This document shows, in pieces, positions 9,946-21,990 of a DNA stretch of 64,000 nucleotides. The notes below the pieces were generated by a model. It did not search any database and was not told the origin of the DNA. It was given only the letters and a program-made list of their open reading frames with translations. A program made the translations under genes and the position numbers. The stretch covers positions 191,620 through 255,619 of the forward strand of contig JAAOMT010000328.1 of the NCBI GenBank assembly GCA_016748015.1, in the 5' to 3' direction. Every line of letters starts with the position of its first letter. The first letter of the stretch is position 1. Source of the DNA: Geosiphon pyriformis (Eukaryota; Glomeromycota; Glomeromycetes; Archaeosporales; Geosiphonaceae).

Positions 9946-12900
9946 TTACATACCTATATGCATAGAAACTGTGTCCCCAATACCCGAAAAGAACAAACAA
10001 AGCTTGCAAAACCCAAAACTAATTCCAAAAGCTTCAACAACACCCAACAGCCTAATTACACCAGCCGAGAATGCCACAGGCAAACCAGAAATTGACACAA
10101 GAACGGACTCATCACATGAAATCAAACCATGCCTCTCCATAAACACCTGGTGTTTGGCGCGGACCAACCAGATGTCATCCCAAAATACAAGACAAAACTC
10201 ATACACAAAGCCCACAATCCTTATAGTACCTTTCTTAGAATCTTTAAAAACTGAGACAGACTTCTGAAACCAGTTATCAAAAACAAAGTCCTTACACAGA
10301 GCAACACCAATTCCAATTTCAGAAATACAAGAAGCCAACACCTGTGAGACACATGAAGAAGAGCGAGATAAACTAGAAAGAGCCTTCCAAGCTGAAACAT
10401 AAGTGTCCAACAAATAAGCACAGCCTGTGGCATCCTGAGGACATGAAAAGATGTGATCTGAGATCTCAACATTACCACAGAACAAACAGACCACACTGAG
10501 ATATCTTCTATCATATAAACACTTATGCATAGTAACAGGAAGCTGATGATGAAGAGCCTTCATAAAGTAAGTGCAATAGCTTGCCATGCACATGTTGGTA
10601 AAACTGGAGGCCAAATAAGAATTGGTGTGCCATACCATAGAAGACTTAAACCAATTGACATCAGCATGCAAACTATCAGCCACAACACGAGAACCAACTC
10701 CAACCTTCCAACAAGCACAATGAACTGATTGGAAAATATTGCAAACAAAGTGTCTAGAATTACTAGAAACTGCTGTACCACCAGCACATAGAAAATGTTT
10801 ACTAACTAAATGAGGCAGGCGCCAAGCAGAAAAAGCAGCATTTTTGGCAAGTGCATTAGCATGCACATTGCCTGAGACATCTGAATGACCTTTCACCTTA
10901 ACCCAATTCATATCCAAATTCTTTCGATGAATAATGGTAGCAATATGGCAATGCTCAATCCAACAGCAGTTTCTGAAATCTGGACAAACCAGCGAAGACT
11001 CCGACCTACATGCATCCAAAACAGCTTGGCTATCCGAAAACAAGTCAATTGAACGAGAAGAAGGAACACACTCAAGGGCCAAAGCTATGGCTTGTAGCTT
11101 CATCAGAGTAGAAAAAACCAAACTGAACACTCCTATCCCTAAACCCAAATTAATGTCCTCAAAAAAAATGGCAGCACCTGCTTTTACATTAACAGTGCCC
11201 AAACCAGACAGAGACCCATCCATATACACAGAAAGGTGGGCAGCATCAGTGGTCAGCAGAGTGTCACAAACCACACCAAAATCATGAAAGAGATGAATAT
11301 CTGACACAGCATGACCATCCACGAAAGAAGAACTTAAGGAGAGGAGACCAAAACCACCAAGAAAGTGAATGGAAAGATCAAACCAGAAAGAAATTGGGCC
11401 ACAAGGGTCTAGTCTCTTCCAACACTTGAAAGCTTTCCAACTGAAAACATCACTATTATGATCACGAAGCAGTTTTACAAAAGCAATTTCATAATGTCTG
11501 AGTGAAAAGACACACTTAAGAAAACAGGGTTCACTAAGAACCAAAGACATAGGAGTACCACACCAATGGCAAAAAGCACAAGCCAGAGAGCCACCCAAAG
11601 ACAAATCACATCCAGAAAAAATACGAACCACACTAGCCAAAAAATTGTTTGAGGGATTGACACCAATATGAGATGGAAACAGCAAAAGATGACGCGGGCA
11701 CCAACTGAGAACTTGAAGATCATGAAACTTATGAGAAAAAAGGCGACCCAAAATACCAGCAGAATTTGCGAAAGTAACAGCAGATGCCAATTTGCTCTCA
11801 GCCTGAATCTGCTCAAAAGTCTTTAACCCATACAATGAAAGGTGATACAGTGCATCATTGGGGAAATCATGGGGCAACCCAGACTTAGATTTCAAGATTT
11901 TGCATACTAGAGCATCCCATTTGTTACTAACATACACAAAAATGAAACTGAACTGAGTCCTATAGCTAATGATGGGAAAAAGAACCGTAGACACCAAATA
12001 TGCATACTGCTTATCAAAAACTGTTTTTCTTAAAACTAGATTTACAAAAAACCACACATCCACCTGGGCTTTAGCTAAGCTGGGCTTCAAAAGACCCTCA
12101 GAAGATAAAAAAATGTCTAGATAACGATAAAATTCCCCTTTCTTGGCAATAGAAATAGACGCACCACTGATAGTCAAATGAGGATTCAACACCCGGCAAT
12201 TGATGGAGATGGCCACCATTTTGTCATTATTTACAGAAATATCGTTAAACTTGAAAAACTCATTAGCAACATCAAGAATGTGTTGCATAGCAGCCTGGCT
12301 GTTATCAACCCAAATAGTATCATTAACAAAAGCGCCGGCAGCAAAAAATGAAGACAGCCCAGCTTGAGGATCTACCTGGCCAGTTTTGGATATAAAATAA
12401 GAATTCAACTTGTAGCCATACACACTATTCTGTCTTTTGACTTCACATAAAAGTGAATCATAGAATATATGCCAGAGAAGAGGAGAGAAAACTTCCCTTT
12501 GGTCCAGCCCATCATGAACACAATATCCATCAGTTAGGCCAAAGTCAGTCATTACTCTGTTAACGCGACCATTGTGAATGCTGCCAAAAAATTTAATAAA
12601 CCTCTTACACATCTTAATCCTAACCAGACTTCTCCTGAAATGTTCCCAACTGACTGAGTTATAAGCCTTATGCATGTCTTGTAAAACCAACCAGAGTTCT
12701 CGGTTTTTCTCCAAGGCATTTTTAATCACTGAACCAACAGCAAAAATGGGAGACTGGATTGTTGTACTTTTTAGAACTGAAAAATTGTTCCTGCAAAGGA
12801 CATCAAAAGTGCTGCAAGCCGAAGAAATTCTATTTGAAAAGATCTTGGAAAGAATCTTGCAGGCTGTTTTAATCAAAGCAATAGGACAAGTGTTTGTGAG

Positions 12901-14634
12901 AACTCCCTCTCATTCATACGGTTTAGAGATCATAGAAACCCAAGCTTTTTTTTAAGATCCAAGAACTAACTCACTAATTAAACATAGATTCAAGAGCACC
13001 AGAAGCATATCCAAAACTGATTTGTCACAACACTTCCACAATTTATTAGAGATACCAGAGAGACCAGCCACCTTCCCATCAGGAAGATCCTTGACGACTG
13101 CCAACATTTCATCAAAACTAATCAAACACATAACATCAGAAAAAGCACCATCAAAAACATACTCTAGAGGCCAATATTGGTGAGCCCAATCTTTGGAGAT
13201 ATTAAAAACCACTCTATGTTTCTTGGTCTACCCCTCCATGATATCATCCACCTTCGATTTGACAGAGTCAGACTCCAAAATCAACTCATCTTCCATAACC
13301 AGATGATCCAAGACCACCTTGTGAAAGGGATGCTCCAAAACACTCCTAATGGTATGACTCTTGTCCAGTTCAAAACTCTCCATCCTCTTACTAATAGCCT
13401 GCTTGATCGAAGATTCCTCAGCACGTTTGGATTCCAACAACTTAGAAGCATAGTACAACTTCCTCACTTTGGCCAGCGCAGAATGAATAAGATCAAAACC
13501 AGAACCTAAAAGAAACAGAAACCTTACCACCGATGCACCAGGAGAATCAAGCCTGTGTCACACCTCCAACAAAGCAACAAACTTTTCACTAAAAACTGAA
13601 TGTGAAGCCTTAACCAACTTTGAAACCAGCAATTCTAACTTATGAAACTTAAAAGACATCTTGGTAAAAATGCCATCAAAACCCTTAAACCACTTCCTTT
13701 TAAATGTACTATCCGCAGAAAGAATTATGATCTTGCGAACAATGTTCCACATAGCATCCATATTAGAAAATTTCACAGCAGCACCAAACACATCTGAAAA
13801 CATAGAGGCATTAACAGCCGAAGTGTCCTTGAACTCCAACTACTTAGCTCTATTGGCATTCTTGATGTCAAATTTCCAATAATCTCTGGTGGTCTGTTTG
13901 CACAATGAAGAAAGCTGCACATCCAACAATCCACCTATACCCACAGACACAGAAATAGCCCTATGATCAGTATCAAAAAAGTCATTAACACCAGCCACAC
14001 TGTGATCCACAACCGTGTTAATCAAATTAGAGGAGACAAAAACATAGTCAATTGTCTTGGCAGCACCACAAGAATTGCACCAAGTCAGAGATTTCACAAA
14101 CAAACTTCCACCCAAAAAGTTAACCAAACCCAAATCAAAACACTTTTTGAAACTGGCACATTTGTGAGAACTGTCCTTATTGAAATCACCACCAAAAATA
14201 ACGAAGGAAGATTTATTCACTGCTTTAGTGATGAAAGAGTTAATATCACCAGCCTGAGAGAAACAAACCACTAAGGAAACACCAGCATACAGCCCCAAAA
14301 TTGACACAGAAAGCTTGTTTTTAAAAAACAGTCTTACCGACAAGAGCTGACCAGGCATTTCCGAAACCTTGCACACATGTCTTGCCAATAAAGAGTTCAA
14401 AATAATAGCAACACCAGATCCCATGTGACTGAAATCCAGACCAGAAGTAAAAACACAAACACCATCAAACCTATCAGCAATCCAAGGGCGAACCTTTCCT
14501 CACAACTTTGTTTCAGTAACAATAGAGACCAGATTGTTCATATCCTTATGCCAATGAACAATGTCTGTCTGCTTTGCACAATTGTTCATACCTTTGACAT
14601 TACATGTTGCAATCTTCCAAATTAAATGAGTCAT
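9946..14634 (-). pseudogene. ORF2 of LINE copy A (endonuclease, RT, RNase H, zinc finger)
   Basis: The APE-type endonuclease starts at ATG 14,634, with a TETKL Glu motif (~14,520), GGDFNKD (~14,180), TIDYVF (~14,045) and DTDHRA (~13,965). The RT N-terminal block GKVAGLSGISNKLWK lies near 13,040-13,085, and a 976-codon open frame covers 9,946-12,876. In it the RT box reads FVND near 12,325 where copy C has FIDD, so a catalytic Asp is Asn. RNase H has YMDGS (~11,225) and SDSQ (~11,035), and its Glu position is Lys (TLMKLQ against TLAELQ in other copies). A C-terminal finger, CLFCGNVEISDHIFSC, is near 10,445-10,495. Stops and frameshifts occur between 12,876 and 14,000. Confidence 0.88.
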
Positions 14635-16560
14635 TGTGACAAACCTGAACCAGAGCACAAAAAATTCAACTTATCCAAAACTGAACCAACTGAAGCTTCC
14701 AAAGTGACCAATTTCGTCTCCAAACTGCCCACCTTGGCAGTAAGAACCTTGGAACTACTAGTGCTGAGATTGACAACAGCATTATCAGTAACAGGGGAGG
14801 TAATATCAAAAAAACCCAAAGCATTATCTACAATCATATCTGAATCCACCACAGAACCCAAAGCTGTAAAAACAACAGGAGAGAAAGCCAAGGAAGAAAG
14901 AACTGAAGGAATCATATCAAAGGAGTCCAACCTAACCAGGATGCCAGAAACACAGTCAGCCAAAAGCTCCAAAGAGCACTTTAAAACTACCAAATGATCA
15001 CCCAAATGGGAAACAACAAGAGGATCAGAGACAGCTAAAGAAGGAACTGAACCAGAATGCAAACCAAAACCAGAAAAACCAGAAGGAAATGCACGGGAGG
15101 GGGTGCCATTAGCAACTTGAGCCCATGTTTTACCACCAAACAAAACTGAACAGACAATAGGAGCCGATTTTTTTTTATATATACCAGCCAGACGGACTTG
15201 ATCATGATCAAAAACCACTATCTTCTCATGTACACCAGAACTTCTACTCACAGAACAGTTGACAGTGATATGACCAAATTGTTCACACTTGGCACAACTA
15301 GCCAAAACAAGACTAGCCCAACGCAAACTAACACTCTTGAAAATTGGAATGATATAAATAGCAGCCAATCTGGCAGCATCATTTTCAAAACAAATGATTG
15401 CACACTGATTGCAGACATATGAACTGGGATTGCGGCCAATGAAACAAGTCTTCCCATCATACAACATTAACAAATCAGACAAATTATGAGTAGAAGTACC
15501 CACAGGCAAAGTATAAAGCATAATCCGATGTCAATTCCTAGATACCCACGTTTGTTTATCACTAACGACCAGTGCTATGCAAACTGAATCCTTTTTCACA
15601 AGAACAGACCACTTAAAAGTGACCAAATTGGCAACTTCTGATGACTCAAATTCAATTTGGGTCTTTTGCCAAAGACCAATCAATTGTATCCTAATGGAAA
15701 CAATCTTGCCAAATTTAGAAAAAACTGATTCTACAGCCACCTTTGGAAGATCAACTGGGATCTTCTTAATGATTACTTCCCAATTCGAACAAATGTTTGC
15801 TTTTTTGAGATCACCATTGACAACAATTTTCTCACGGATTGTCATTTCCCTGGCCTTAATTAAACTAAACTCACTTGTGAAAGTCAAACAAACAACACCA
15901 GGAAATTTTGAGGGAGTTGAAGCTCCCCCAAAACCATTGATTTTGTAAAAAATTTTTTGATTGAAATAAGCTTATCACTATTAATATTTCCAGGAACAGC
16001 AGACAATTCCACATCCAAAGCAAATAATTTTACTGGCTCGAAGCTTCACTTTTTCATAATACGTGACTTGACAGACGGTATCTGATTGGAGCCATTAAAC
16101 ATTTTTGGAGACAGAAGACTTAGTGCATTCTCATCATCGCTCATTGAGTCAAATGTTGGAGCTTTTGGAGGTTTGTCTAACACGTAAGTATGGGTCCGGG
16201 TTTTTCTTGGTGTAGTCTCATTTATTTCGTTATCTTCACCAGATTCTGTGTAGCTTGTTTCTTTGGCAATAGTATTTGCCATATTCTCTACATCCAACAC
16301 CTCACTCATGCTTGACTCGTCGTTTTCAACTTCACTTCTCCAAGATATCTTACATTCTTCATCACCCAAATGTAACAAAGCAGCAGGCAGAAGGCCAGCA
16401 GACAAATCCACAACTCTACCAGCGACCTCAGATTTCCTAAGTTCCTTATATGACGGACCACGAAAGTAGACACTTTCAATTCACGTCTTTTTTTTGGTGC
16501 CAGACCAGGTCCCCAACCCAGTTGATTCAGAACCACTGGTTCTATGGCAACAAAAAGGGG
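14632..16560 (-). pseudogene. ORF1 of LINE copy A (RRM-like and CCHC knuckle)
   Basis: Fragments on the minus strand at 16,046-16,560, 15,531-15,887 and 14,631-15,521 together match ORF1 of the other copies. An acidic Ser/Asp/Glu-rich N-terminal part comes first. Next is an RRM-like beta-alpha-beta-beta-alpha-beta block (WEVIIKKIPVDLPK near 15,780, IRIQLIGLWQKTQIEF near 15,680). Then comes a CCHC knuckle, CAKCEQFGHITVNC near 15,250-15,295. The C-terminus has a coiled-coil-like stretch (SKVLTAKVGSLETKLVTLEA). The protein would bind the element RNA. The ORF1 stop TGA overlaps the ORF2 ATG as ATGA (14,631-14,634). Confidence 0.75.
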
Positions 16561-16679
16561 CGTATTGAGAGAAATAACTGAAGTAAAAAAGAGAAAAAGG
16601 AAAAAGAAAAGCTATTCTATCAGTAAAAACTATGCTCTCGTCATGGACAGGAGATTGACAAGAGAAAAAAGTTTTTTTT

Positions 16680-17330
16680 AAATAATATAAATGTTTTCTT
16701 ATTGATTTTATTGCATTTTTGGCAATTATATTTTTAGTATCTTGGAATTTTACAATAATAGTAATTTAAATTTTAAAGTTGATTATTAAATATTAATAAT
16801 AAAAAATTGTTTTAATTTTATTATTGAAATAATTGGTATTTTTACTAGTAATTTTTAATTTTTTTCTTAATTATTAAGCTGGTTTTTTTCATAATTAGAT
16901 TAATAAATTTGATTTAATTGGTTTTTTTTATGATTATTTTGTAAATTTTAATATATTAAATAACAAAAATTAAGTTTTATAAAAGATATAATTAAACTTT
17001 TTTGATAAGTTTATCTTTCAATTTAATAATAAATTAATCCAAGATTTAAAAATTAAAATATTAGTTATTAGTTTTTAAATATCCAAAAATTTTAAAAAAA
17101 TTTTTGACTTTTTTAAAATAAGTTTAGTTAGTTTTTGTTTAATATTTCGAAAACAAGTTTAAAAAAACATCTTTGAATGTTTGCTAGTTTTCAAAAAATA
17201 CATTTAGATTTTTAAATTATTTATAGTATTTTTATTGTGTTTTTATTTATTTATCTTTTTTGTTTTTATAAATTTATTAAGTCACTTTTAAAAACTAATT
17301 TCAATATTTTTTTTTTATTAATACATTTAA
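16680..17330. other. AT-rich spacer between LINE copies A and B
   Basis: Almost pure A/T with T-rich runs. No reading frame of interest and no recognisable repeat boundary is visible. It is probably decayed repeat DNA like the deserts further on, but I could not match it to a specific element part. Confidence 0.5.
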
Positions 17331-18570
17331 TGAGTGAAGCCCAACTGCTATCTAATACATAAAGCCAAACTAAGAGGCTCAAACTAAATACAGTTCACAC
17401 ATTTACTACATATGGCTAGCCACTCAGGCCAGACAAGGCAATACTACACACCTATATCAACACTAGGACTACTATCCAGACCAGAAAAAAAAAGGTAAGA
17501 CCTGTGATGACCAAAATTAACAGCAAAAGAGCTAGCAATACTAAGCATCCTTACCACCTTATCAGGCAACAAAGAATCCAAGCAATAAGACAAACCAGAA
17601 AACAAACCGTCATCCCCAACCAGACCAGTCTTCTCCATTTTCACCCTAAATGCCGACCTCACCAACCAGGCTTTAGAGTGATGTAGCTCAACCAAACGCT
17701 CAACAAAACCAACCACAGCGCCAACAGTCTTCTTCTTACCATTTAAAATACCCACCGCCTCTTCACACCACTCCCTCAGCACAAACTCTTTACACAGAAC
17801 CAAATACAAACCAATGTCTAAAGAACACTGACTGAGAGATTGCAAAACAGCAAAAAACGACAAGCCACAAAGACCGACTATGGATAGCCAGTCTGAACAC
17901 ACTGTGACCAGAACCTCCTTGCAAACCTCCATATCATGAGAACACGTAAAAACATGGTCTGGTAACTCCATCTCATGACACAATAAGCACAGCACACCAG
18001 GGTACAGATTATCATATAGACGTTTCCTAACTGCCACAAGAAGCCATCAGTGCACAGCTTTCATCAGATACGTGTAAAGACAAAAAGACCTCCAACTAGT
18101 AAAACCAGCAAGCATATGTGAATCGGGATGCCACATCTTAACAGTAGCATCCCAATCCATGGTCTTAATTAGCACACCAGGAATCACATCATGGCCAAGT
18201 CCAGCCTCCCACTGCACACGGCAAACAGATTTATACAAATCCCAAACAAAATGACAAGTATTGCCAGAGACCGGTGTATTTTCAGCAACTAAAAAACACT
18301 CCTGGACACCAATAGGCAAAGATAAACGAGAAAAAACAGCATCCCTGATAGCAGCATCAGCCTTAACATTACCAACAACTCCAGAATGCTCTTTAACCTT
18401 AACCCAATATACAGAAAGATCTTTTTTGCAAACCAAATCAAAAATACGACATCTCTCCAACCAACAAAAGGAGTGGAAATCAGGCATGGACAATAACATC
18501 TCAGAAATGCATGTATCAATAGCCGCTTGGCTGTCAGCATACACGATCACTGTACAAGAAGATGGAATCA
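17330..18570 (-). mobile_element. LINE copy B, 5'-truncated (minus strand)
   Basis: This holds only the 3' part of ORF2: the end of RNase H from YADSQAAIDTC (~18,520) with WVKVKEHSGVVGN (~18,385), the C-terminal finger CLLCHEMELPDHVFTC (~17,930-17,980), the last ORF2 block to 17,444 and a 3' UTR to about 17,335. A stop at about 18,047 breaks the frame. The 3' UTR (TAGCAGTTGGGCTTCACTCA in sense) is closer to that of copy C than to A, D and E, which suggests two LINE subfamilies. The truncation inside RNase H is typical of incomplete target-primed reverse transcription. Confidence 0.88.
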
Positions 18571-19060
18571 ATATTTTTTCTTGAAAATTTTAGAATTATA
18601 ATAATATATAAGATTGTTATATCATTATTAATTTTTTTTTGTTTCTTTTTTTTTAATAAATTTAAAATAATTTTTTTGTTTGTTAATTTTTTGAATATTT
18701 ATTTTGATTTTTTGTTAAATAATTAATAATATTAGTGCTTATATAAATTGTTTTTATTATTAAATTGGATTTTTTAATAATATAAAGTTTTTTAGTCTTA
18801 ATAAATAGATTAATAATAAGTTAAATATTTGAATTTAAACAAATAAAATTAAAAAAAATATAATTGAAAGTAATAATTTAATATTGATTTTTTATTTAAA
18901 TATTTACAAATATTTAATAGTAATTTTTAGTATATTATAAGTTATCTAATTAAATTAAAGTGTCTTTTTCTGTTTTTTTTTGCTGTTTATTTTTGATTTT
19001 AATTCTAAATCAAGAAAAAATCATAATTAAATTGGATATTTTTTTTTTTATTATTTTTTA
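18571..19060. other. AT-rich spacer, no gene seen
   Basis: T-rich sequence lies between the truncation point of LINE copy B and the 3' end of LINE copy E. It has no coding signal, and I cannot identify its origin. Confidence 0.5.
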
Positions 19061-20190
19061 TTATTTTTACAAGTGAGGTCCAAACACTACTTAGTGCTAT
19101 ACATCAAAGAAATAATTTATATTAAGCATGAATCATGTATTTACTACACATGACCAGACACTTGGGCCAATCAAAACAACACTATACAGTTATATGAACA
19201 GAAACAGAGTCATTTATATCCAAAAAAAATAAACATGATTTGTGAAAACCAAAATGAACACCTAACACTTCAGTGATGCCAAGCAATTTGACCACACCAG
19301 CAGAAAACCCTAAAGTCAAATCTGAAACTGTCACAAGAACCGAACCATCCAGCAGAATTAGGTTGGCTTTCTCCATATAAGCTCAATGTTTAACATAGAC
19401 CAACCAGATATCATCTCTAAAAGCGAGACCAAGAGATCTCACAAACTTAACAACCTTCAAACCAGCAACCTTTGGATTATGAAAGACAGAAACAGCTTCG
19501 CGAAACCAATCATTAAACACAAAACTCTTATAAAGTGCCATAAAGACCGAGAAATCAGAAACACAAAATGATAATAGCTACAACACACAAAAAGAAGAAT
19601 GAAATAAACCAGAAAGAGTTTTCCAAGAATTAACATGAGAATCCAATATAAGAAATCAAGTAAAATTGTCAATTTTACAATAGAACACATGATCCGAAGT
19701 CTCCACCTCACCACAATATAAACAAAGCACACCAGGATAATGTCTATTGTAGAGACGCTTCTGAACTGCAACAGGAAGCCAATAATGCAAAGCTTTCATA
19801 AAATAAGTATGGATGCCAGCTGAAAGTTTGCTAGTAAAACTGGTGGTCATATGCAAATTAGGATGCCAAACCAGCAAAGAGTGGGGCCAATCTACCTTAG
19901 AAAGCAAACTATTAGTCAAAAACTTAGAGCCAGAACCAACTTCCCAACATGCATGACAAATGGAGTGATAAATATCATAAACAAAATGTCTGGAATTTCC
20001 AGAAACTACATTATTATCAGCAACTATAAAATATTCATTCAAGTGAGAAATAAGATGCTGACCAGAAAGAGAAACAGCACCAGCAATCAAGTCAACATAC
20101 TTATTTCTGGAAACACCAGAGTGACCTTTTATCTTGTGCTAACTGACACTTAAGTTCTTACATTTAACAATGTTTGCAATATGTTGGTGC
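19060..20190 (-). mobile_element. LINE copy E, 3' part (split by Gypsy copy 2)
   Basis: Minus-strand ORF2 sequence from late RNase H (KIKGHSGVSRNKY near 20,100-20,140) through the C-terminal finger CLYCGEVETSDHVFYC (~19,680-19,730) to a 3' UTR with TTTGGACCTCACTTGTAAAA at about 19,070. Stops and frameshifts are present. The element breaks at 20,190 exactly where the Gypsy LTR begins, and the missing upstream piece is at 30,030-30,508. The two pieces join in frame across the insertion. Confidence 0.9.
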
Positions 20191-21146
20191 TGTTACTGGA
20201 GGTTTTTGGTCTCTTTTTTCAAATGTTGTTAATGTTGATTTGCTGTGAATTCACGTTTCCAGGAAGTAGTTGAACCTCCAATAACTAAATTTATCTTCAA
20301 ATTATCTTCTATAATTTGAACTGCTGGGCTTATAAGTGGAATAGCCAATTCTGTGCTAGTTACTTGTGTAGTTACATTGTAGTAAATGTCAACTCTTTCC
20401 CAAGAATTGCTCATCTGGAAGCTCACTAAAAATGTGTAGTTACTTTGTTGTGAAAGTCAACTCTTTTACAGGAATCTTGTCTGTAGGTTATCCTAATAAT
20501 TGTAATAAAAAAAAAAAATAAATAAAAAAAATGTAAAAGAAATAGGATTTTATCAAGGAAAATGTTTTTTATCCAGGCCTGGAGTCATTAACAGTTTTAC
20601 TGAAATTGGTAGTTGGGTTTTGGGGATTTTTCAAGTGCAATAATTCAAGAATTTGGTTTTTCAATTTATTTGATATTTATTTCTTTTTGTGTGTGTAGGA
20701 ATGGTTCTAAGTAATAAATCTAAAGTAAGATACATTTTCTCGAAGAAAGAAGCTTTTCTTTTATACAACTTGTCATAACACTATTCTATAAACTTGAACT
20801 TTGCTATTTTCTACAATTTTGTTGAACTAAAGATACATTTTGGCGAACTACAAGTTATTTCTGCAAACTATTAGATATTTTGGTGAACTATCAATTATTT
20901 CAGCAAATTTCTACAAATTTCGGCAAACTTTTGAATATTACATATTTCAGGGTATTGCATGATTGATCATTGTACTTAGGTTACATTTGTGTTATATACA
21001 AATTAGGTTATTAATTAAATGATGATTTCAGACATTTTGCTAAATGTAATAAGTGATAATTTAAAACAATAATATATACTAATTAATGGTAAGAATTATA
21101 AGGGTAATTTCATGCTAAACAATATCTCTAATTTTGTCTGGTAACA
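20191..21146 (-). repeat. 3' LTR of Gypsy copy 2
   Basis: The left-hand LTR, which is the 3' LTR of the minus-oriented element. It adjoins a purine tract (sense AGAGGAGG) on its internal side. It differs from the partner LTR by many transitions and by a ~22-bp deletion near 20,612, so the insertion is not recent. Confidence 0.93.
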
Positions 21147-21834
21147 TAACCTCCTCTTCAAGACTGAGCTCCATTAAAGTCCAAGTACTGTCTGTAATTT
21201 CCAGATAATAATCCAAAATTATTGAAGAAATTTGGTCTGAAAATTGTTGAAATTTCAGTTCTGTGAGCTTTCCAATGTATTGAATCTTCAAAGGTTGTAA
21301 AATTGGGTTTTGTAAGACGTTTTCACAGATGTGAAATAGGTCATAAAGTTTAAGAGCAGCTCTGAGCTTGTAGTGACTGTTTGTTGGTCTAGCTGTTGTC
21401 TTGAATTCATTGTAGAGTTGTTTCTGAATAGCTTCTTTTGTGAAGTTTGCTGTTGTAAGTTCCAGTTTTTGTTTGTAGAGCATTTTTTCAATGTGGAAAT
21501 ATCTATATATTGGGGGGTATTTGCTGTTTTCTTCATTAAGACACAGTTGAAGTTTTTGTTAAATAGTAGCATTTGGTGGAACACTAATAGGAGTGAGCAA
21601 TAAGTTTTCTCTTAAAGCAAGCTTTAAAAGTTCTGGTAGGTGAATTCCAGAATAACTTTTTGTGTTTTTTCTATAAGGGTAATACTTCCGTAAATTTGGG
21701 GCTAAATTTGTAACTACTTCTGTTTGGGTATAATTAATGTGGTTTCCAGTAATAGTAATGGATAATTCAGGTATTGTTTTTAAAGCTAGCATTAGTTTTT
21801 GAGATAATTGTTGAATATTTTAAGAGATAGTCAT
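21115..21834 (-). pseudogene. Extra ORF downstream of integrase, Gypsy copy 2
   Basis: This is the counterpart of 7,148-7,867 in copy 1. It starts at ATG 21,834, carries a private TAA four codons in, and then shares with copy 1 the TAA near 21,557. The remaining codons are open to TAG at 21,115. Protein similarity to copy 1 is high across the whole length. There is no signal peptide or membrane segment. The frame runs over the polypurine tract into the LTR, as in copy 1. The function is unknown. Confidence 0.6.
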
Positions 21835-21990
21835 TATAAAAATTGGAATGAAAAGAAATAGATTGAATTTATTTTTGATATGTGGGGTTTTTATGTTATT
21901 TTTGTCTTCCAGTGTGTTTTGTTTTGTTTTTTTTTTTTTTTGTGAAATCATTTTTTATAAATTATAAAAAAATAACTATAGTAAACTAAA

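Larger units (their letters stand above)
9803..16680 (-). mobile_element. LINE copy A, near full length (minus strand)
   Basis: Read on the minus strand it has a 5' region, ORF1 (RRM-like, CCHC), ORF2 (endonuclease, RT, RNase H, C-terminal finger), a 3' UTR ending with a motif like TTTGAACCTTACTCATAAAA, and then an A/TAA-rich tail at 9,803-9,830. There are no LTRs. Homology to the copies at 31,465-38,250 and 39,725-43,495 defines the ends. The 5' end near 16,680 is approximate because the 5' leader differs between copies. Several frameshifts and stops make it inactive. Confidence 0.9.

Noticed and set aside
9899-13882. Plus-strand open frames over LINE copy A
   Set aside because: They are shadows of the minus-strand ORF2. 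Protein-level similarity to other copies exists only on the minus strand.
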